A stretch of 64,000 nucleotides of DNA. Source: Calycina herbarum. Lineage: Eukaryota; Ascomycota; Leotiomycetes; Helotiales; Pezizellaceae. The notes below the pieces were generated by a model. The model searched no databases. It saw only the letters and a list, made by a program, of their open reading frames with translations, and was not told the DNA's origin. Positions 1 through 12,973 of this stretch are shown here, one piece after another. Numbering within the stretch: the first letter of the stretch is position 1; every line of letters starts with the position of its first letter. Made by a program: the position numbers and the translations under genes. Location of the stretch: the NCBI GenBank assembly GCA_001414485.1, contig LLEY01000030.1, positions 372,001 to 436,000 of the forward strand, in the 5' to 3' direction.

Positions 1-565
1 AGTATCTATGTTGACAGAGACTTTTATAGTACTATCAGAACCACTCCTACACTTGAATCGGCTCACCTAACAGAGTCCAACGTATACCCAGAGGTGATTG
101 ACGACGACCAGGATTAGGAGGTCCGCCAAATCATTAGCAAAGAGGATATTGATAGTATAACACACAACTTAGTAGACTAGAACCCGACACTGCTTCCTAA
201 GCACTCGCTAGGACATGCAAAAGAGCTGGTAGATAAATTTAAGGGCCGCCTTCAAGCACAGCGCAAGGCTAGGAATTGGTCAGGGGAGGTTAGTTTAAAG
301 CGAAACAGTAAGGGTGTAACTAGAATGCCTAATACGCCGCAACACAAGAAACCAGGACGCTAGCCCTGGAAATAGGAGTAAGTACAAAGTCAGTTTGATG
401 GTCTAGGACCTCTGTCACAGAAGATTTGAGAAGAAAAATAGGCGTCTATGTCTAATCTTCCGTCTTGCCCGTAATTTTGGTTTCGTAAGATTTTAGCCGA
501 GGGTATTTTAGCTAGAGCACAATCCTAATATCAACATAAGTTACTTATACAGCATTTATATAACG
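1..565 (+). repeat. 3' part of an unidentified repeat family (copy 1, cut by window edge)
   Basis: The plus-strand reading resembles a protein C-terminus rich in Lys and Arg, interrupted by TAG where Trp or Gln codons are expected. The stretch from about base 45 to 560 aligns, with many transition differences, to the reverse complement of about 37,885-38,400. Shared landmarks are the GACGACGAC run near 100, the text around CCCGACACTGC near 185, the AAACCAGGACGCTAGCCC run near 350 and the TATTTTAGCTAGAG run near 505. Two diverged copies in opposite orientation indicate a dispersed mobile or repeated gene. I do not recognise the protein, and no terminal repeats or target duplication could be placed. 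Confidence 0.6.
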
Positions 566-830
566 GTAATTGACAGTTTTGTCTCTTAATTAATTTTTTA
601 TACTAAAAATGTCCCTTCAATCTACGATTTATACCTAATTTATCCCCTAAATTTTTAAGAGACATTTCAGTTATAAAATAAGAGATATTTAAGTCAGTTA
701 AGGCATTTTTCTCACTTATTCTTTTACTTATACTAATATACTAAGAAATCAATAAAGAAAGCAAATTTACATACTTCTATATAAAACATAACACCTTTTT
801 TTGTAGATCGAATTTTTTGTTCTAAATCAC
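566..830. other. AT-rich spacer
   Basis: AT-rich sequence lies between the repeat fragment and the start of LINE-like sequence. No ORF or motif could be supported here. The base bias matches the RIP-mutated tracts elsewhere in the window. Confidence 0.5.
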
Positions 831-3800
831 TCGCTCTCACCTACTCGCACTTAATAAGCCGATTTCCTTCTATAGAGACCTCTCTTAGGAGGCCTCCGGC
901 CTTACCTACGCCTTTGAGAAGAGACCTAGGAAAAGGGGGAGGGCGCCTGATCCCTCTCTCTTCTGAATATATAATAGCACTTTGTCTTAGCAACTTCTAA
1001 AGCTCTTAAGCGTAGTACTATAGGCTAAACCTTCTTCGAAGGAACTGTAGAAGCTGTAGATCACTACCTAAGCACTACTCTTAACAAAGCCTCTTCTGAC
1101 CTTCTTCTCTACCTCTGAGCCTTTTGTACTTAAGTTACTAATATTAGCCTACTATTCTACTAAGTATATACCTTAGGGACACCCCCTCTACTACCCTTGA
1201 TCTCAGAAACCTCCTCTATTATATATAGAGGGGGCCCTATACTATCTACGACTCCTCCTCCCTCTCTAGGCTCGGCTGAAATTTTTTTATATATATAGAC
1301 TATAAAAGGTGTCTTAGCGCCTGAAAGTATACTAGTAATAATACCCTACTCTCTCCCTCTCTCTACTAGTACTTTAAAGCTATAGAAGGATAAGAACAAG
1401 AGTTCTTTAGCTAAACTAGACCTTAGAGTCTTTATCCGACTACCCTCTGATTCCCTAGACAGGAAACATTCTACTCTAGCTATCTTTCTTACCTTCTATA
1501 ATCTAAAGATAGGCTATAAAGAGCTTGTATAAGAGGTCTTCTTAGTTAGCTCTAGTTTCGCTATTATACTAAAGAACGAGGCTGCTCTAGAAGCCTTATT
1601 ATCGACAAAGAAGGTATTTATATAGACGCTATTCTCTATAGCTAAGATTAAGACCTTATAAAACTAGGTAGTATACCGCTTATTAGAGATACTCTAAAGT
1701 ATTAAAGTCGTCGAGATTAACGAAAAAGGAGTAATTATATCGACTCTTATCTCTACTACTTCTAAAGTAGTAGCTATAGCAATTAAGGAGTGAATCGGAA
1801 TAGCCTCTATAAAGGTTGATATAATAAGGATCTCGCTATCGGATAAGCTGTTCTACACCTTCTAGACTGTCTTCTTTAAAGAGAAAGAAGCCTAGAATAG
1901 CTATACTATCCTAGATATAATATCTCTTCTCGGTAGAAGAGTATTCTTTAAACCTCTCTCTAAGGTTTCTATAATTATATAGTACTCTAAGTACTAGGGG
2001 TAGTATAACTAAAGGAACTATAGGAAAAACTAACGGTGCTGTCTATACGGTACTACTTAACACTCTAAAGACTTTTACTCTATATATTTAAGATATATAT
2101 AGTATAAGCTAAAGTATCTATATTATAGTAGACCTTACGCCTTAGACGACCTAGGGTACTAGCTTAGACTAAGGAACTTAGGGACACGCCTCTTAACTGA
2201 GAATAAGAGAACTATTTAGTAAGTATATAATAAAATACAGATAAGAAGAGAGGAAGACCCCTCTTATAGTAGCTGAGACACAGAAGCTTCAGCTACTCTA
2301 TAAGCTAGAGTAGACAGCTCTTCTAACTCGACTACCTCGCCTACTTCGCCTATCTTACCTACCTCGTCTACCTTACCTTCCTCGCCCCTCTTACCCCCCT
2401 CGCCTACCTCGCCTATCTTACTATCCTAAGAAGATGATTTTAACACCTCTATAGACACTCCTATAAAAGAGGCCTCTAACGACCTCTCTATTCGAAGAAC
2501 CTAAGGAAATACTATTATAGTTTCTTTATAAGTAGATAAGAGCTTACTAAAAACCACTATCTCTAAGTTCTATAGATTAACGTTTATAAGTCTAGTAAGT
2601 ACTAGGAGCTGGTTCTCTAACTAGCTTACTCTAGACGAGTTAATATAGTCCTTATCTAGGAATCGTATATATACTAGAGAGAGATTAGCTGTTAGATTAT
2701 AAGATATTACCTAAATTACACCTGCTTTATACCTATATATAACTAGAACGATAACCCTCTTAGAGTACTTATATTTATACGAAAAGGAGTAGAGATTCTC
2801 TTAAGTTAATAAACACCGATTACACCCTCGCTTAAATGCTAAGACCTTGTTTATATCGAGATCACGCTCTTCTAAGGCCTCCTATTATATATCCTTAACG
2901 TATATAACGCCCCTCTAGGCGCTAAGGGCGCTAGAGAGGCTATTAACCTTGTCCTTTACTTATAATATATTACTATAACGAATACCCTTATAGCTAGCGA
3001 CTTAAACCTAAAGAGCTAGCTCTAGTAACTGGATTTCTTTAGGTAGGAAAGTATATAAGCCCCCTCGCTTGCTAACTAAACAGAGGATAGAGGGCTATAA
3101 CTCTCTACCTCTTCTAAGACGTAAACGTATAACCTTAGTAATACTCTCGACCTTGCCTTTTACTTAAGCAACCTCTACTAAAGAGGGGCGTCTACTGAGA
3201 TAGACCTTACCTTTAAGTATAGCTCTAACTACCTCTTACTTCTTACCTAGCTTCTGTATATAGGAAACCTAATAGAGAAGGATCTGCCTCTGAAACTTAG
3301 TACTCTTAATATTAAAACTATTAAGACTACCCTCTAAAGTAAGCTTGAAACGTAATAGCTATACGAACTTACGTAATAACTAAACACGGAATTACTAGAG
3401 GCCCTAGTAGGATTTATTACCGAGAGTATATATAGCGTATACCTCTGTAGTACTAAGCGAGGTCTCGGACATAGATTCGGACACCTCTAGTAGAATAAGG
3501 AATACTAGATAGTAGCTACTAAGGTAAGGCAGGTATAAAGGCTTAACACGAGCTCTTAAGCCTTAAAGTCTCTTTGTAGAAGTCTAAGACAGGAAATCTA
3601 GAAGATAAAGAGAGAATACTTCTATAACCTAATCGATAAGGCTACGAAGAGCAAAGACGTCTTTAAGATTTGTAAGTAGTACTAGAGTACTAGAATATAT
3701 AAGTCTTCTCTCTTAAGAGACTCGGTAGGTTAGCTAGGCTTTACTACTTAAGAGAAGCAGAAGATCCTTATATAGGAGCTGCTTATAAATAAGGCCGAAG

Positions 3801-6640
3801 TCGGGGATATACTATTTAATACTCTAACTACTTCTACTTAGGCTCTCTCGTAGGTAGACCTTACTTTATATAAGGTTAAGAAATCGATCCTTAGTAAAGC
3901 TTCAACTGTACTAAGAGAAGACGAGCTAGTAACAGGGGTCCCTCAAAGTAGCCTAGCTATAGATCTCGAACCTTGTCTTCCTACTATTCAGAGGCTATAT
4001 AGAGATAGGCTTCTACTCGAAGATCTTCTAATCCGCTGTTGTTGCTATTATCCTAAAACCTAATAAGAAAGACAAGTTCTCTTCTTAAGTATACTAGCTA
4101 ATTACTCTGCTCTTAGTCTTTAGAAAAGGGCTTAAAAGGCTCCTTGCTAAGCAAGTCTCTTAGATAGCTATTAAGCACTCTGTTCTAGGGTAGAACTAGT
4201 TTAGAGCTCTTCTACTAAGAGCTACTATAGACCTTACTACCTGTCTTACCTTCGATATTAAGTTAGCTCTTATAGACAAGTAGGAAGCCTCTCTTCTTAT
4301 ACTCGATATTAAGGGCGCCTTTAACGTAGTACTCCCTAGCCGTCTAATTAAAAGGTTAAGAGAGTAAGGATAGCTGTATTGCTTCGTAGAATAGGTCTCC
4401 TCTTTCTTAACTAATAGATTAGTAAAAGTAAAGCTTAATAGAGAAGTAGGCGATGCTACCCCGCTTTAGTATAGCCTTCTATAAAGCTTGTCTATCTCAC
4501 CGATCCTCTTTATACTCTATATCTAGCCTCTCTTTAGATTAGGAGTTAGTTCTCTCCTAGTAGTATAGAGATTCGGCTACGCCGACGATATTAGATTACT
4601 TGCTTTTAAACCTTTAAAGGCAGGGAATATCAAGAACCTAGCAAAGTAGGTAGTAAGCGTACTTAAGTAAGGTATAGACGAGGGTATTATCTTTAACGCT
4701 AAAAAATTAGAACTTATCTACTTCTCTTATAAAAGGAAATAAAGAGAGAGAGGTATCTAGCCCCCTCCCTGGTATTATAGTTAAAGGAAAGACAATAGAG
4801 CTTATATAGAAACTCTAGTAGCTTAGTATCTTCTTTAACCCCTGCCTTACCTTTTATAGTTACGTTAAAAGAATAGCTAGTAAGACTATACTTATAGCTA
4901 ATACTCTTAAAGGAATAATAAATATAGTAAGAGGATCTCTCTCGTATCTGCTAAAATAAGTAGTTACTGCTTATATCCTCTTAATCGCTTATTTTAAGCA
5001 TAAGACCTAGTACTCTAGTCGTATAAAAACAGGCTAAGTAGGTACTATAAATAACCGGATCGGCCGCTACCTAACTCTCTTAGATAGAGTAGTTATAAAG
5101 TATGCTAGGATTATCCTCCTAGTCTATAAAACTACTCCTACCTTAGTACTCCTTATAGAATCTAGCCTCCTAGCTGCTGAAATTACTCTTATAGTAAAAA
5201 GCGGAGCTTTTAAGGCTAGAACTCAACAGTTCAACTTAGTACACCCGTTTAAGTAATATATAAATAACCCTTACTTAAAGGCTAGGCTTATTTACCGCTC
5301 TTCTAAACCTCTTCTCTCTTTAGAAGAAGTCAACCTAATTTAAGACCCTCTATAGAGTAGAGGGTTCAACTACTAAGCCCGCCTTCTCGAGGTAGCCGGC
5401 CTAAGCCCTAGTAGTAATAAAGACTCTTATAAAGCCGAATTCCTTAAATTCCTCGCCTCTATTCCGCTTATAAACCTAGTTATATTTACTAACAGCTCTT
5501 ACTTAGACGATAAAAACATAGAAGGAGACGTATATCTTATAAGAGAAGGGGTTATTTTAAATATAAAGCTCTTCCCTTTTAGTAAAACCTTAGAAATATA
5601 TAATACAGAAGCAAGAGCCGCCTTATATAGTCTTAAGCTTACCTTCGTATCCTCTTTTTAGTCCTCGGCTATAAAGTGTTAGATTTGCCTCGATAACCTC
5701 GAGGCTATACTATAGCTAACCTACTAATCCTATAACACCTCGTAAGAAACCTTTAATAAAGTATTCAACTTTATTTAGCTATACTCAGGGAAGATCTAGA
5801 CACAGTAGTACCCTAGTTATATAGGAATTCGAGGGAATAAAATTACTAATAAAGCTACGAGGAAAGCGGCTCGAACACCCCTCCCTAGCTCTTCTTTACT
5901 CTATACTACTATACTTAAGAGAGAAGTTAAAGAGACAGGGGTTAAGCTCGCGAATAAGCTTTAGTAGACAACACTCCTAGATATCTATAAGAGGCTAGGT
6001 CTTACTTCCTAGCTCTCGAAACCTAGAACTCTCTAGCTACTAAGAGAGGTCCTAGCTTAGCTTATTACAGCTCGTACTAGTCATAGAGACTTTATAGTAT
6101 ACTACCTTCGATTCCACTACCTTAACACGTTACTAGAATCTAAGAATTATAAATATAAAAAGGCTAAAGTATAATTCCACCTACTCTTCTATAGGATTAT
6201 AAAGAACAAAGAGCTAAGGCTATTAGCTAAGGTAGAGGGAAATCCTCAACTCCTGTTTAGACCTAGTTATAAGGAGCTTTTTAACAAGGTCTATTCTAAG
6301 ACTAAGTTCTTTATAAAGATCTATCTCTTAAGATAGTTAAAACTCTCTTTTCCTTTCTTTTTCTATATTTTTATATATATCTCCTTTGTCTTTCCCTAAT
6401 TCTATAAACTAATTAAGGATAAGAGCTGTTCCGAAAGTAGAGCTTCTCTTTAAACTATCTCTTGTAAATTAGCTCACTCGTTTACACCCACTGTAGCCTA
6501 GGGCACCCCCCTAGCGTCATTTGCCCTCTTTTAAGACTTTTTAGGACCTAGACCACGCGATCTAGACTCCGCCTGACGTTAAATAGAAATAAATAAATAG
6601 AATAGAAAAGTATAGAATAGAAGAGACTTACTTGGCAGTG
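831..6640 (+). mobile_element. Tad-type non-LTR retrotransposon (LINE), RIP-mutated
   Basis: A degenerate LINE in plus orientation. An ORF1-like region (about 1,250-2,450) carries remnants of CCHC zinc knuckles near 2,030-2,090. ORF2 follows. An APE-type endonuclease region lies at about 2,560-3,300, including a reading LNVYNAPLG near 2,900. Reverse transcriptase follows, with LLILDIKGAFNVV at about 4,290-4,330, SISPILF near 4,495-4,515 and the catalytic FGYADD at 4,572-4,589 in the same frame as the DIKGAF block. RNase H (VIFTNSS, then TEARAALYSLKL) spans about 5,470-5,640 in another frame, so at least one indel is present. Stops are mostly TAG/TAA at expected Trp/Gln codons. The element ends in an A-rich tail built on AAATAGAAT units at about 6,585-6,632. 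The 5' limit is uncertain. Confidence 0.85.
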
Positions 6641-7240
6641 GGGTAATGGCCAGTGCTGAGCGGGGACTTTGGTCAGTGCTTAGTGAGGGCATGGCCCGAG
6701 CCTCTATCATGGGTTCCAACCCTCACATTAATCGTAAGAAAAGGCTCAAAAGTAGTACTATATGTTGATCGATAATTCGAATGTAAATAGCCACGGTGGA
6801 AGAATTGGACGACGTCGATAGCAAGGTACCGACAACAGGCAATTGCATGTGAGCAAGGTGATTGATAATCCTGGAAAGAAAGGCAAGAGCAAGTACGCTC
6901 TTTGAGGTCAACTCAGCGGCGGTGTTTTTTAGGTGTAGTAACTTGGTATACGTCTCTACCAGCAGGAATAACTTTATACTTTCTGGCATACTCTAATCGT
7001 TCGAGATAGAGCTTCCACGGCTTATTCGAGACCTCGGTGTATTTGGCAGATAGATGGCAACAAGTATAAAATGTCTTCATAACCCAATCCTGTATACCGT
7101 CAAGCAATTGTATCGGTGGACGATTCCGAATCTCGCTCTATATTGAGTTCATACTCTCGACGATATTTGACGTGTCATGGCCGTATCGAGAAAGTCCCTG
7201 GTATTCGATCACCTCGTATGGAGACCTGGATGTACCGCTA
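6641..7240 (-). pseudogene. MULE transposase C-terminal relic with SWIM zinc finger
   Basis: Minus-strand reading from about 7,190 runs SRYGHDTSNIVESMNSI, then a TAG where Trp is expected, then RPPIQLLDGIQDWVMKTF. This is the characteristic tail of Mutator-like transposases. Downstream it reads ERTCSCLSFQDYQSPCSHAI at about 6,850-6,910, a SWIM zinc finger (CxC...CxH), after a TGA where CGA is likely. The catalytic N-terminal part is missing and the sequence abuts the LINE tail at about 6,640 and the hAT relic at about 7,240. Further copies of the same terminal sequence lie near 37,020-37,215 and 49,160-49,445. Confidence 0.8.
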
Positions 7241-8156
7241 ATATCGACCCTGCTATATTATCACCTTCTGTTATTGGCTCTAATGAAGCATCCAAGCCAC
7301 TAAATCTCTTCACTCAATACCTTATGGAGAAACAAGCCACCCGGTTAGTAGCTAACACAACTCCTTGTTTTACATATCTAAGCTAATTTTGTACTAGTGC
7401 CCTATCAAGTGTCGGAGATGAGTATACACGGTACTGTGCACTTTCTCCTCAAGATGTAGGCAAAAGTGCCCTTGATTGGTGGCTTCAACCTTGCCAAAAA
7501 ATGGAGTACCTACACCTGTACCAAACGGCAATAGATGTGCTATCTGTTCCTGCCTCTTCTACAAATGTGGAGCATTTATTTAGCTCGGCAAAACTACTTG
7601 TCACTGACAGACGTAATCGTATGCAAGTACGAACCATGGAGATGTTGGAGTGCCTCAAATCATGACGTAACATACCTACTTTTGAGCTGACTGGCCAATG
7701 GGAGACCGAGGAAGAGAGTATTGAGGATATAGAATACCTCTTGGAATAGAACCAATAATAGGGTAATAATTGGGTATTAAGGTATTTCATTTTGTATACG
7801 AATTTTGGTTGGGATGAAAATGCTAATTTTTTGATGTTTTTGATGTATTTAATGTACTAATAAATACTCACTTAATTGGAATTTAAATTATTAATATTTA
7901 GGTTAAAAACTACGAATCTAGGAATAGTTACATTTTCCATTCAATTAGCTCGTGGTACTATAATCAAGTGATTGTGGTAGGAATAGCTTCAAAATCGTCA
8001 TTCTGATGAGATTCAGCAAGCGAGTACTAATAGTATTACTATAGTATACGGTGGTATTGATCCTAGTACTTAAGTACATACTACTTTAATACTGTGATAA
8101 TATTTGAGATTCAAATACTACAGTATTTTACCATGGTAATACTACTGACCACACTG
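7241..8156 (+). pseudogene. hAT-family transposase C-terminal relic and 3' terminus
   Basis: Plus-strand reading at about 7,390-7,745 contains KSALDWWLQP, then AIDVLSVPASSTNVEHLFSS and LVTDRRNRMQ...MLECLKS. This is the hAT C-terminal dimerisation domain. A TAA at about 7,384 and a TGA at about 7,665 (expected Trp after CLKS) break it. The non-coding tail is AT-rich with repeated TACTATAGTAT-like motifs and ends in GACCACACTG at 8,147-8,156, whose complement CAGTGTGGTC is a typical hAT terminal inverted repeat. The 5' half and left terminus are missing, so no 8-bp target duplication can be tested. Confidence 0.8.
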
Positions 8157-8164
8157 CTTAGGCT

Positions 8165-8528
8165 TCATTCTTGGCCTCGATTTCTACTAGTCTCGCAGCA
8201 TCTTTCTCGACTTCTTTTGTAGCTTCTTCTACAACACGTTGGCTTTTTCTTAATAGCGGATCTTGATGTAACGAAACTCAAACTAACTAAACAAAGGTAA
8301 GTAAGTCTCGAAGGTTGGTATACAGCAAGAAGTACAGGTGCGCCAGGTTGTTCACTTGGAAGTGAACTCGTTATATCAAAGATGTCAAACAAGATGATAA
8401 GATTGATAAGTTGAGTACGAAGCTCCTATCTAATGGCAGACGTGCTAGTCTTATATAGAACCTTCGTTCTCTAGATCCCTTCGGATCCCTAAAGGGATCT
8501 ATCAGGGTCCATCACGTGACTATAAACA
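8165..8528 (-). mobile_element. Gypsy-type LTR (8349-8528) with 5' leader fragment
   Basis: Bases 8,349-8,528 begin TGTTCACTTGG and end ATAAACA, so both ends carry the TG/CA boundaries of an LTR (180 bp). It aligns to the LTR at 42,463-42,654, which sits beside a minus-strand gypsy gag, and to a diverged copy near 29,722-29,836. The adjoining 8,165-8,348 matches the sequence next to both of those copies (TGTATACCAACC-like leader), so this is an LTR plus leader of a minus-oriented element. The minus strand of the leader also reads as a charged helix (EEATKEVEKDAARLVEIE). The flanks show no 5-bp duplication. Confidence 0.65.
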
Positions 8529-8695
8529 AAGGAAATCCCTGGATCGCTTAAGTAGCTTGAACGATCCCTATTTGCTATAACTACCTGATAGTGCTCGTCC
8601 TGTAGGTCGCCGCCCGGACTTCATTCATCACGTGTACACGTGATTCGTAACTCTTGAGTGTAGCGAGTTGTTTTGAAGTTTGGCTTCTAGTCTTT

Positions 8696-11600
8696 CTATA
8701 GGACCCCCTCGAATTTGTGGTTTGGATGTATAAGATGGGAAGACAATCTACACATGATACAATAATCAAAGTCCTCACAGTCCAAGCAATGAAAGCGGGC
8801 GCCATATATATCCTAATAAATTAGTACTAGAGGATAAGATATATCGGTGATTACTTACCAATTCACATCCATTACACCAACATCTATCGTGTTTCTTGGC
8901 TTCTCCTGATTCATTTTCATCTAGGGGATTCAACAGCCCAAGGTCTATAAGGCCTTGATTTTGGTGATAAACAGCGATTCTATCGAGAGACCATCGACTC
9001 TCTGGCTTAGTAGTGAAGACAATAGATTCGCTGATACCCTTTTCCAGTAGTAATTTAACCACGTCAACATTACCCCTCCGACAAGCCCAGTGTAAAGGTG
9101 ACCATGTGTTGATATTTGTCGGAGTTGGCTTATAAAAGGGAATTGCTTTTCGCACCATCTCAACTAAAGTGCTTAAAGCAGCGTAGTAGAGAAGTCCATT
9201 CCCTTGAACATCAATAGCAAGAGGGTCGTCCCTGCCGTTAATAAAAACTCTAGAGTACTAAGGTGCCCACCTCGTGCTGCGGCGTGAGCTGCATTGATGC
9301 CCTGCGAATCTGTAGGTTCGTAGTCTATGTGGTATTGTGCGATAATTGTTTGGAGCTGGGAAAGACATCCTCCATAAGCTAAAGCTTGAATCAACTGGCC
9401 TAAGCCAGAGCGAGAAAACTCTGATAGGATAGTGGTGCTTAACAATATAGCAACAATAGATTCATGCCCATTTTTCGACGCAAGTGTTAAAGCAGACTTG
9501 GCCCTCTTGTCTACAATGTTGGCAATAGCTCCTTTCCTAAGTAGTAACTTAACCACCTCGACATGTTCGTTACTTGAGGTAACATGCAATGGCGTCCGCC
9601 CGTTTGTGTTTGTGACACTGAAATCAGCTCTTTTGTCAAGCAGCAACTTGACCACCTCGACATGTCCGTTACTTGAGGCAACGTGCAATGGCGTCCACCC
9701 ATTATTGTCTGATTCGTTCAATTCCATACATTCTTGTTTTAATAGCAGATTTGTGATAGGTACACGACCAGCCGATGCAGACCACCACAATAGCGTTCGG
9801 CCTTGTTTGTCTTTTGAGTTGGGATGCACACCTTGAGCTAGTAGGGTCTGAACGACGTTCTTATTCCCAGCTTTGGAGGCGTTGTAAAGTTGCGCAATTG
9901 GCACCCAGCTACTGATATCCGTACCAAAGTGTGTTTCCAAAAGTTGTAGAACTTTTTCTTAGCCATTTGCTGCAGCAGCCTGGACCACCTCTTGTGTAAT
10001 CTCGAACTCGCTACCTCGTTCTTGGAGCAGTAATTTCATCACCTCCTTTCCATCCCTAGAGTTCCCCGCGGCGGCTATAACCACTTCTTCTATGATCTTA
10101 AACTCACTACCTCGTTCTTAGAGCAGCAATTTCATCACCTCCTTTCCATCTCTAGATTTCCCCGCAGCGGCCTTAACCACTTCTTCTATGATCTTAAACT
10201 CACTACCTCGTTCTTAGAGTAGCAATTTCATCACCTCCTTTCTATCTCTAGATTTCCCTACAGCGGCCTTAACCACCTCTTCTATAATCTTAAACTCGCT
10301 ACCCTGTTCTTAGAGTAGTAATTTCATCACCTCCTTTCCATCCTCATAGTTCTCTACAGCGGCTATGACCACTTCTTCTATGATCTTGAACTCGCTACCT
10401 CGTTCTTAGAGCAGTGTTTCCAGAAGGAGTTCACAATTTTCTCCGTCTCGCTTCCATATATCAGCGAAACGATGTAGCAATGGCCGTCCTCTGGCTGAAA
10501 AGCGCGGAACGACGTGAGCGCCTTTTTCGATGAACAACTCTGTGAGATACGGAACCAACACGGCTGTAGTGTACTGTACCTCGGGAGTGAGCGTTTGATA
10601 GAGCAGAAGATCGATGAAGTGACTTGTATCTTCCCTTATGTATTCCAGTACCGTGTCGAACGCCCTGTTGGCTGCATCTGCAATCTTGTTGCCATGGAGA
10701 ATAGCACGCTCGTGCTCGGCGGCCAGCTGTGGCCCAAAGCCGTATACGATTTCGAATGTTAATTTGCTTAATCTCATCTCGGCTTCCATCAGTTTTTCGA
10801 TAGGCCCAATCGTATCCATGATCAATCGGATAATGTCGGCGCGATACAACGTCACAGCCCTACAAAGAGGCGTCATACTGCTACCGGAAATCAGAGGATC
10901 GGCTCCAAGGGCGAGTAAACACTGGACCGCCATATGGCTACCGGTTTTAATACACCAGTCCAGCGGCGTACCGTCGAGGGTCAGATGGCTTTCTTCATCT
11001 ACAAATGACATCTTCCCGTCTGAGACCAAGTTGAGATCGGCACCACTTTCAACTAGAGATTCAGCAACCTTCATCACGTCGGATTCGGGGATCTCGAAAA
11101 GTAAATGTAATGGGGTGCTACCATAGTCAAGGTCTCTCTCATTTGGGTCAAAATACGAGGACAGATACGACGCTGTAAGTGTATATCCATGTCGGCATGA
11201 AGACCAGAGCATGTTGAAATGGAACCTCTCCAATTCAATCGAGGTGAAAATGTCGGTCAATTCTTCAATCTCAGCCAGCAGTGATTCTTCGCAGTTCAAG
11301 GAGCCGCCACGTTCTCGTGACTCGACCAGCGCTTCCGCCAAGAGGACTTCGAGGTGAGAGAGCAGTGTCTTCTCTGCTTGTTCAACAGTCATTAGACCAT
11401 CTTCTCGAGGCGCTGCTACAGGGGTGACTTCTTCATCGAGGAGTCCTTTGATGGGCGCAACGTCCCTGCGGCAGCCGAAACCGTAAGCCTTGCACATTGC
11501 TACCAAAAATTGTTTCATATCATGACGTCCAACCTTAGAGACTTCATCGTGTTTCAGGCTGCAGACGTAGTCAAAAAACTCCTTCTGGGCTTGCCAGGAG

Positions 11601-12973
11601 CCGCGGTCGTTGATGATCTCAAGGTCGTGTTAGCTGTCACGATTTATAAATCTGATATGATGGATATGAAAGCCATACCCGAAAGAAGGACACATCACCC
11701 AGTAGAGCATGTTTATCCAGTCCAGGTGTGTTTTTTTCCCGATTGTCTTTCTCTGATTCAGGTGCAGGTGATTGGACAGAGTCATGTTTAGAAACAGACT
11801 TGTCAAACGCAGGCCGCCTAATTGTATCAGTCTCATGTCCTTCTGGCTTCAACATCATACCTCCAATCGACTGGATGATGTTTTCAAAATTTGGTCGATC
11901 TTCCGGCTTGATTTCAACACATTTCTCGAAGAGACTTGCCACTGCCTGGCGGTTGTGCTCATCGACCGTGTCGCAGTTCGATAACTCGTCAACAATATAT
12001 ACTTTCAAAGTTGACCAACAGGAAAGTCGGTACTCTTGGTTGCCTTCAGGCGCTTTGCGAACAAATGTGAGCCTTTCCACAGAATTGTCGTTCCGATATT
12101 GTGCAACCCGCCACAAAGCGAATGCGAAGGCCCAAACATCACAACTCTCCAGATTATCTACGCAGTCGTCTGTCCAGCGTTCAACTGGTATCCAGGGCCA
12201 AGTCCCACGGTAGATCGATCGACGTTCCGGCCCAGAGGAGGGGAGAGTTGCCAGACCGAAATCACTGAGCTTTGCTATGAGCGTGCCATCAATCCCACGA
12301 AAGACTAAAACATTCTCCAGCTTCACATCGCCGTGCGTGAATCCATTGGTATGTAAGGCGTTCAAACCCTTGGCTATATCACTAATTACCCCTAGACGAG
12401 TCGCCCATGTCTGATCAGTATAGAGCATCCTCATCAGGGAGCCGGATTCAGAATACTCCATGATAAGGAACGGCAAGTCATCTTCAGTACCGTATCCAAG
12501 GAGCTCCGGGAAGTAACCAGACTCTTTCAACGCTGGATGGAGACAGATTTCAATATCCTGCTGCAAGCCGCTGATTTTATCCAGGTTTTGCTGTTGCTTC
12601 TCGTCCTGCGATAATAACTTAGTGTTCAATTCCAAAACCCAACAGAGGGGCCAATGGGAAGTACTTCGCCATCTTGAAGAAGCGATGTTTTTAATATCCG
12701 CTTAACAGCGACAAGCCTGCCTCGATAATTCACTACGGTCACCTGTGAGCAAGCTCCTTGTGCAAGATATTTGCGGTTCTGCAGATTCTTGCTCAGTACC
12801 AGGGGAAGGTCGCTCTTCAGTGCTGTGAATCGAAAGCGGAGGCCAGGCTCGTCGCCGACTTGGGAAATGTCTACTGTTGCTGTTTGTAGTGACAAGGACG
12901 GGGCTCGAATGCGAAAGCAATCATCAAGAGTGAGATTTGCAAGGTTTGCAATGAGAGCGCTAGTGGAAGCCAT
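8696..12973 (-). pseudogene. protein kinase - ankyrin - ZZ zinc-finger gene with stops in its repeat region
   Basis: One gene in four exons. Introns are 12,606-12,664, 11,618-11,678 and 8,813-8,858, each GT..AG and phase 0. The start ATG at 12,973 has good context. The N-terminal kinase has LVAVKRI (ATP lysine), HGDVKLEN (catalytic loop, HGD for HRD), SDFGLA and a complete C-lobe, so it looks catalytically competent; the Gly-rich loop is weak (AQGACSQV). Ankyrin-like repeats follow (about 11,520-10,440), then five 96-bp repeats, more ankyrin repeats (9,940-8,990) and a C-terminal ZZ finger (CWCNGC...CLDC...CIMC...H...H) split by the last intron, ending at TAG 8,696-8,698. Five TAA codons (10,406, 10,310, 10,214, 10,118, 9,959) and a 1-bp loss near 9,225-9,240 break the C-terminal half. 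The kinase half is open, so a truncated kinase-ankyrin protein could still be made. Confidence 0.85.
9966..10432 (-). repeat. five tandem 96-bp coding repeats (32-residue units)
   Basis: The minus strand reads five units of the type EEVVKAAAGKSRDGKEVMKL followed by LLQERGSEF. The spacing is exactly 96 bp, as shown by the TTA trinucleotides at 10,118, 10,214, 10,310 and 10,406. The unit nearest 10,022 keeps CAA (Gln) at the position where the four others read TAA. Similar short high-identity helical repeats are common in fungal ankyrin and NACHT proteins. The array joins the first and second ankyrin blocks of the kinase gene. Confidence 0.85.

Noticed and set aside
8349..8528. Solo LTR with target duplication
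   Set aside because: The flanking 5-mers (CAGGT and AAGGA) differ, and element leader sequence follows on one side, so it is a truncated element end and not a clean solo LTR.
11728..12308. Plus-strand frames opposite the kinase gene
   Set aside because: Antisense shadows; the minus strand has the kinase motifs and introns.
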